A stretch of 33,077 bases of DNA from the IMG/VR virus record IMGVR_UViG_3300037090_000118, positions 1-33,077 of that record; one strand, given 5' to 3'. The stretch is from a virus. The notes beneath the pieces were generated by a model. That model was not told where the DNA came from and ran no database searches. It saw nothing but the letters and a program-made list of their open reading frames with translations. This document shows positions 31,301 to 33,077 of the stretch, piece after piece (position 1 is the first letter of the stretch; every line of letters starts with the position of its first letter). The position numbers and the translations under genes were made by a program.

Positions 31301-33025
31301 TCCGGCGCGATAGCCACTGGTGGCAAGGTTGCAGACCCGCTCTACAGCAACGCCGCAAAAGCCGTGTCCGATATTACTATGCCAAAGGCACCCGCGAGCC
31401 AGTGGTTGTCTATGCTCGATCCTGCCAAAGGTAAGGGCACCAAGGCCGACGAGATGAAGTGGATCGGGCTGGATGATTACCTAAAGGAAAAGGGCGACCA
31501 GACCGTTACCAAGCAGGAGATACAGGATTTCATTGAGCAGAATAAGGTGAAGTTGGAAGAGGTAACAAAAGGACAAAACCTTGGCAAAATAAATTTGAAA
31601 AGTAAATATGCTACTCCAAGAGTTGTGAAGCTTGCGAAAGAATGGCAGGGTGATGTTGATGATGCTTTGTGGCTGACCCTTGCCAATGATGGTGATGCTT
31701 ATAGGGAACTTACAAAGAAGTTTCCAGAGCTTGCCAAAGATGAAAATTGGGCCTCCACGGTTGCTGATGATGTTTATGGCGGTGGTGGAAATGTGGTTGA
31801 AACTAAGTTTGGTTCCTACCAACTCCCCGGCGGCGAAAACTACCGGGAAGTGCTGCTGAGGCTGCCGTCGCAAAAAGTAAAAAACGAATATGTTCCAATA
31901 CTTGAAAATGGCAAATGGACACTCAAGAACAACAAGAATGGTGAAGTTTTTTTAGGCGGATTTGAGAATGAGCAAAAAGCAATAGCGGCGGCAAAAGACA
32001 GGAATGCAAGAAGTACACCGCAAGAAACCGGTTATCGTTCCCCCCACTGGGACGAACCCAACGTACTCGCCCACATGCGCCTGAATGACCGCGTTGACGC
32101 AGACGGCAAGAAGGTTCTTTTCATAGAAGAGATTCAGAGCGATTGGCACCAGGCGGGACGGAAGAAGGGGTATAAGTTCCCAAAAAATGACATGCTTGAT
32201 CTTCCCGAAGGTTATGTCACGCGACAAAGGAATTTAGGCGGGGTGACATTGTTTAAGGGTGACGAGGCCGTGGGTACATTTAATTCTCGTGAAGCGGCCA
32301 TAGATGGATTGAATCAGCAACGCACTCCCGCGGCCCCCTTCTCAAAAACATGGCACGAACTTGCCTTCAAGCGCATATTGCGTGAAGCCGCTGAAAAGGG
32401 TTATGACAGGGTGGAATGGACTCCGGGAGAACCGCAAGCAGAACGGTATGATTTGAGCAAGCAGATAGACAATATCGGGTATCGCCTAGACGGGGACGGA
32501 ACCTATGAAATAGCTGCAATAAAAGACGGCGAAACAGTTATCACCAAGCACGGCCAAACGCCCAATGACCTTGAAGGAATTGTTGGCAAGGACGTGACCA
32601 CTAAGATTGTTAATGGCGAAGGAACACCCCGCAAGGGCGGCGGCAACGTAAGGGACTTGTCTGGAGTAGACTTGAAAGTCGGCGGCGAGGGCATGAAGGG
32701 CTTCTACGACAAAATCCTTGTCGATTACGCTAACAAGTATGGCAAGAAGTGGGGCACAAGTGTAAAAGATGCATACTTAAATGAAACCGCTTCTAATCCA
32801 GATTTGCCAATTGCTACAGAATACGCACAGGGTAAAAAGCCTGTTCACTCCATGACCATCACCCCCGCCATGCGTGCATCTGTTATGGGTGAAGGACAGC
32901 CGATGTTCGCCGTTACCGGCGGCGCTGGCATTGCGGGCACATTGGCCGCTATGCAGGCCAGTAGAGATAAAAATAAAAAAGGTGTTTCCGATGTTGTTTC
33001 ACGTATGAAATCTAAACGCAAATAA
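28316..33025 (+). CDS. Giant polyvalent virion protein (1569 aa)
   Basis: The longest gene of the window. The N-terminal half is helical with a hydrophobic stretch (LSGLGEAAGLAVGVPWEL), then a Pro-rich linker (PEPPPEPPAALPAPQG, about 525-540). The last third carries recognisable large-polyvalent-protein domains: KADEMKWIGLDDYLKEKG (about 1042), YQLPGGENYREVLLRLP, HWDEPNVLAHMRLNDR, FIEEIQSDWHQAGRKKGYK (about 1268) and HELAFKRILREAAEKGYDRV with EWTPGEPQAERYDLSKQ (about 1345-1380). Such multi-domain proteins are carried in the virion, ejected early, and are thought to hold host-takeover activities. No catalytic residues are claimed. The domain names come from memory of these conserved strings. 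Confidence 0.75.
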   Translation: MSEDITDLASPVEDISDLASPVSGAAGGQQPAHVQNLMSRLGPLLMSGAKAAVGPRFVQAGKDIAAGAAARSERTERAPTLPEQALSGLGEAAGLAVGVPWELGKAAIGTTADALKSITPQPVQQAIQPAAQATESGLQKVVRGIGNIPLPGGNKVSDIPAGAVETWKQLPQRAKDITSSVGDISMVAPVGKGTQLLAKGAEKLEKGIVAPFAERMAKKDIVQKQVKVDEQIAKAVKKGISKGIKPTVVGKKTLARHDKFYLDANDAVKTIADNRDNVKIVDENGESAPHPRSSAEMAQAVDQTKKILYKQYHDMALAAGDKGAQLDVAPIIAKIDKVSKDLKENPETRAYAESLKAEIQELQGQSPEIIEARIKDLNSSLAGFYEGRTAKAKARIDGSVANLMREELDNKITGAVGEGYQGLKNKYGSLKAIEKEVNHRAIVNARKAGKSIIDMTDIFTGGDLAAGVLTMNPLLIAKGVAGRGLKELYKAINNPDRAVAAMFKKVYGLSDRAKVVSGMRKGAKIPEPPPEPPAALPAPQGTMQTQFIPGQEPGAPVPKPGIPQTIKNLGNEGGYIDLGGASAPVEPPPTAPKGAPGAAAKTPHEQLIERIRGQKPSEAPITPEIQQAQIAQLRTERDAKATEIEAQKNAKSELFPDEPITPDEIASKKNDNNIDFFKKIGYTYDEGRKVYAYNPDPADVERVWSAFGRDRRDVSQRSEELRAEIEAKRAAEQLPRGAEVPPVEGAPSQSGEVAQGESKPPQDVLPQGSETEPQGSLSPEDQATQDRLTRIAERKERKPGEVYTHDLTDNPQANRVLWRDNVRRQVKWHIDHDENGTLRDDRKDQWAYVMGESTKTGEPVNITPRTQGILQGHSFEFSAGDYGPSEMELRSEEMTPDEGKQYWTEDLGQPEGEMPVTWDEVMQEIRSAETSRGQAERVTKGHVVNAGKVEDGGEEAKYAAEQDERKSEEASHEEQAAIEGERGSMQNVIDMLKGESGAIATGGKVADPLYSNAAKAVSDITMPKAPASQWLSMLDPAKGKGTKADEMKWIGLDDYLKEKGDQTVTKQEIQDFIEQNKVKLEEVTKGQNLGKINLKSKYATPRVVKLAKEWQGDVDDALWLTLANDGDAYRELTKKFPELAKDENWASTVADDVYGGGGNVVETKFGSYQLPGGENYREVLLRLPSQKVKNEYVPILENGKWTLKNNKNGEVFLGGFENEQKAIAAAKDRNARSTPQETGYRSPHWDEPNVLAHMRLNDRVDADGKKVLFIEEIQSDWHQAGRKKGYKFPKNDMLDLPEGYVTRQRNLGGVTLFKGDEAVGTFNSREAAIDGLNQQRTPAAPFSKTWHELAFKRILREAAEKGYDRVEWTPGEPQAERYDLSKQIDNIGYRLDGDGTYEIAAIKDGETVITKHGQTPNDLEGIVGKDVTTKIVNGEGTPRKGGGNVRDLSGVDLKVGGEGMKGFYDKILVDYANKYGKKWGTSVKDAYLNETASNPDLPIATEYAQGKKPVHSMTITPAMRASVMGEGQPMFAVTGGAGIAGTLAAMQASRDKNKKGVSDVVSRMKSKRK

Positions 33026-33045
33026 CTCTCGAAAGGAGTATATTT

Positions 33046-33077
33046 ATGGACATGAACCCCGTTGACAGAGAATCGAA
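33046..33077 (+). CDS. Start of a further late gene (cut by the edge)
   Basis: ATG at 33046 after a strong AAAGGAG site seven bases upstream; the visible part is MDMNPVDRES. It follows the polyvalent protein by 20 bases. No function can be inferred. Confidence 0.6.
   Translation, partial: MDMNPVDRES

Overview
The window is a stretch of a double-stranded DNA tailed-phage genome (Caudoviricetes; free phage or prophage, which the sequence does not decide). It reads terminase small and large subunits, an accessory cassette, portal, scaffold, major capsid, connector-like protein and very long internal virion proteins. The exact host cannot be named. A lipoprotein-like gene with a loose lipobox would fit a Gram-negative host. 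No integrase, repressor, lysis gene or tRNA was seen.

Left arm (1-6514), minus strand. A replication/early module reads leftward: a replication initiator-like protein (5756-6514), then an archaeo-eukaryotic primase-helicase fusion (3976-5763), then a string of tiny overlapping genes (2642 down to 1455). A consensus promoter (1394-1422) then drives a 42-aa zinc ribbon, an HNH endonuclease, an 86-aa basic protein and a DUF7666-like protein with a 9-residue tandem repeat that runs off the window. A TnpB-only IS200/IS605-family element (tnpB 2824-3963, + strand) sits inside this module, directly behind what looks like the start codon of the gene downstream of the primase-helicase.

Switch region (6515-6857). 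This gene-free segment holds divergent sigma70-like promoters, a small palindrome, and a leader hairpin on the leftward transcript.

Right arm (6858-33077), plus strand. TerS and TerL are followed by a 7-kb accessory cassette with six glycosyltransferase-like genes, a GNAT acetyltransferase, a radical SAM enzyme, a phage GroES and several small proteins. Next comes a moron-like pair (46-aa basic peptide plus lipoprotein-like protein) with its own perfect-consensus promoter. A second late-type promoter then precedes portal, scaffold, capsid, a strong terminator, head/connector proteins and a run of large Gln/Ala-rich virion proteins ending in a 1569-aa polyvalent protein. The promoters before terS and before portal share a 29-bp block at identical spacing, which suggests one common phage activator site.

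Mobile DNA has entered repeatedly: one intact GIY-YIG/NUMOD3 homing endonuclease, two decayed relatives of it at other gene junctions, one HNH gene and the TnpB element. The most novel parts are the glycosylation/radical-SAM cassette, the shared promoter element, the dispersed GIY-YIG family and the lipoprotein moron.
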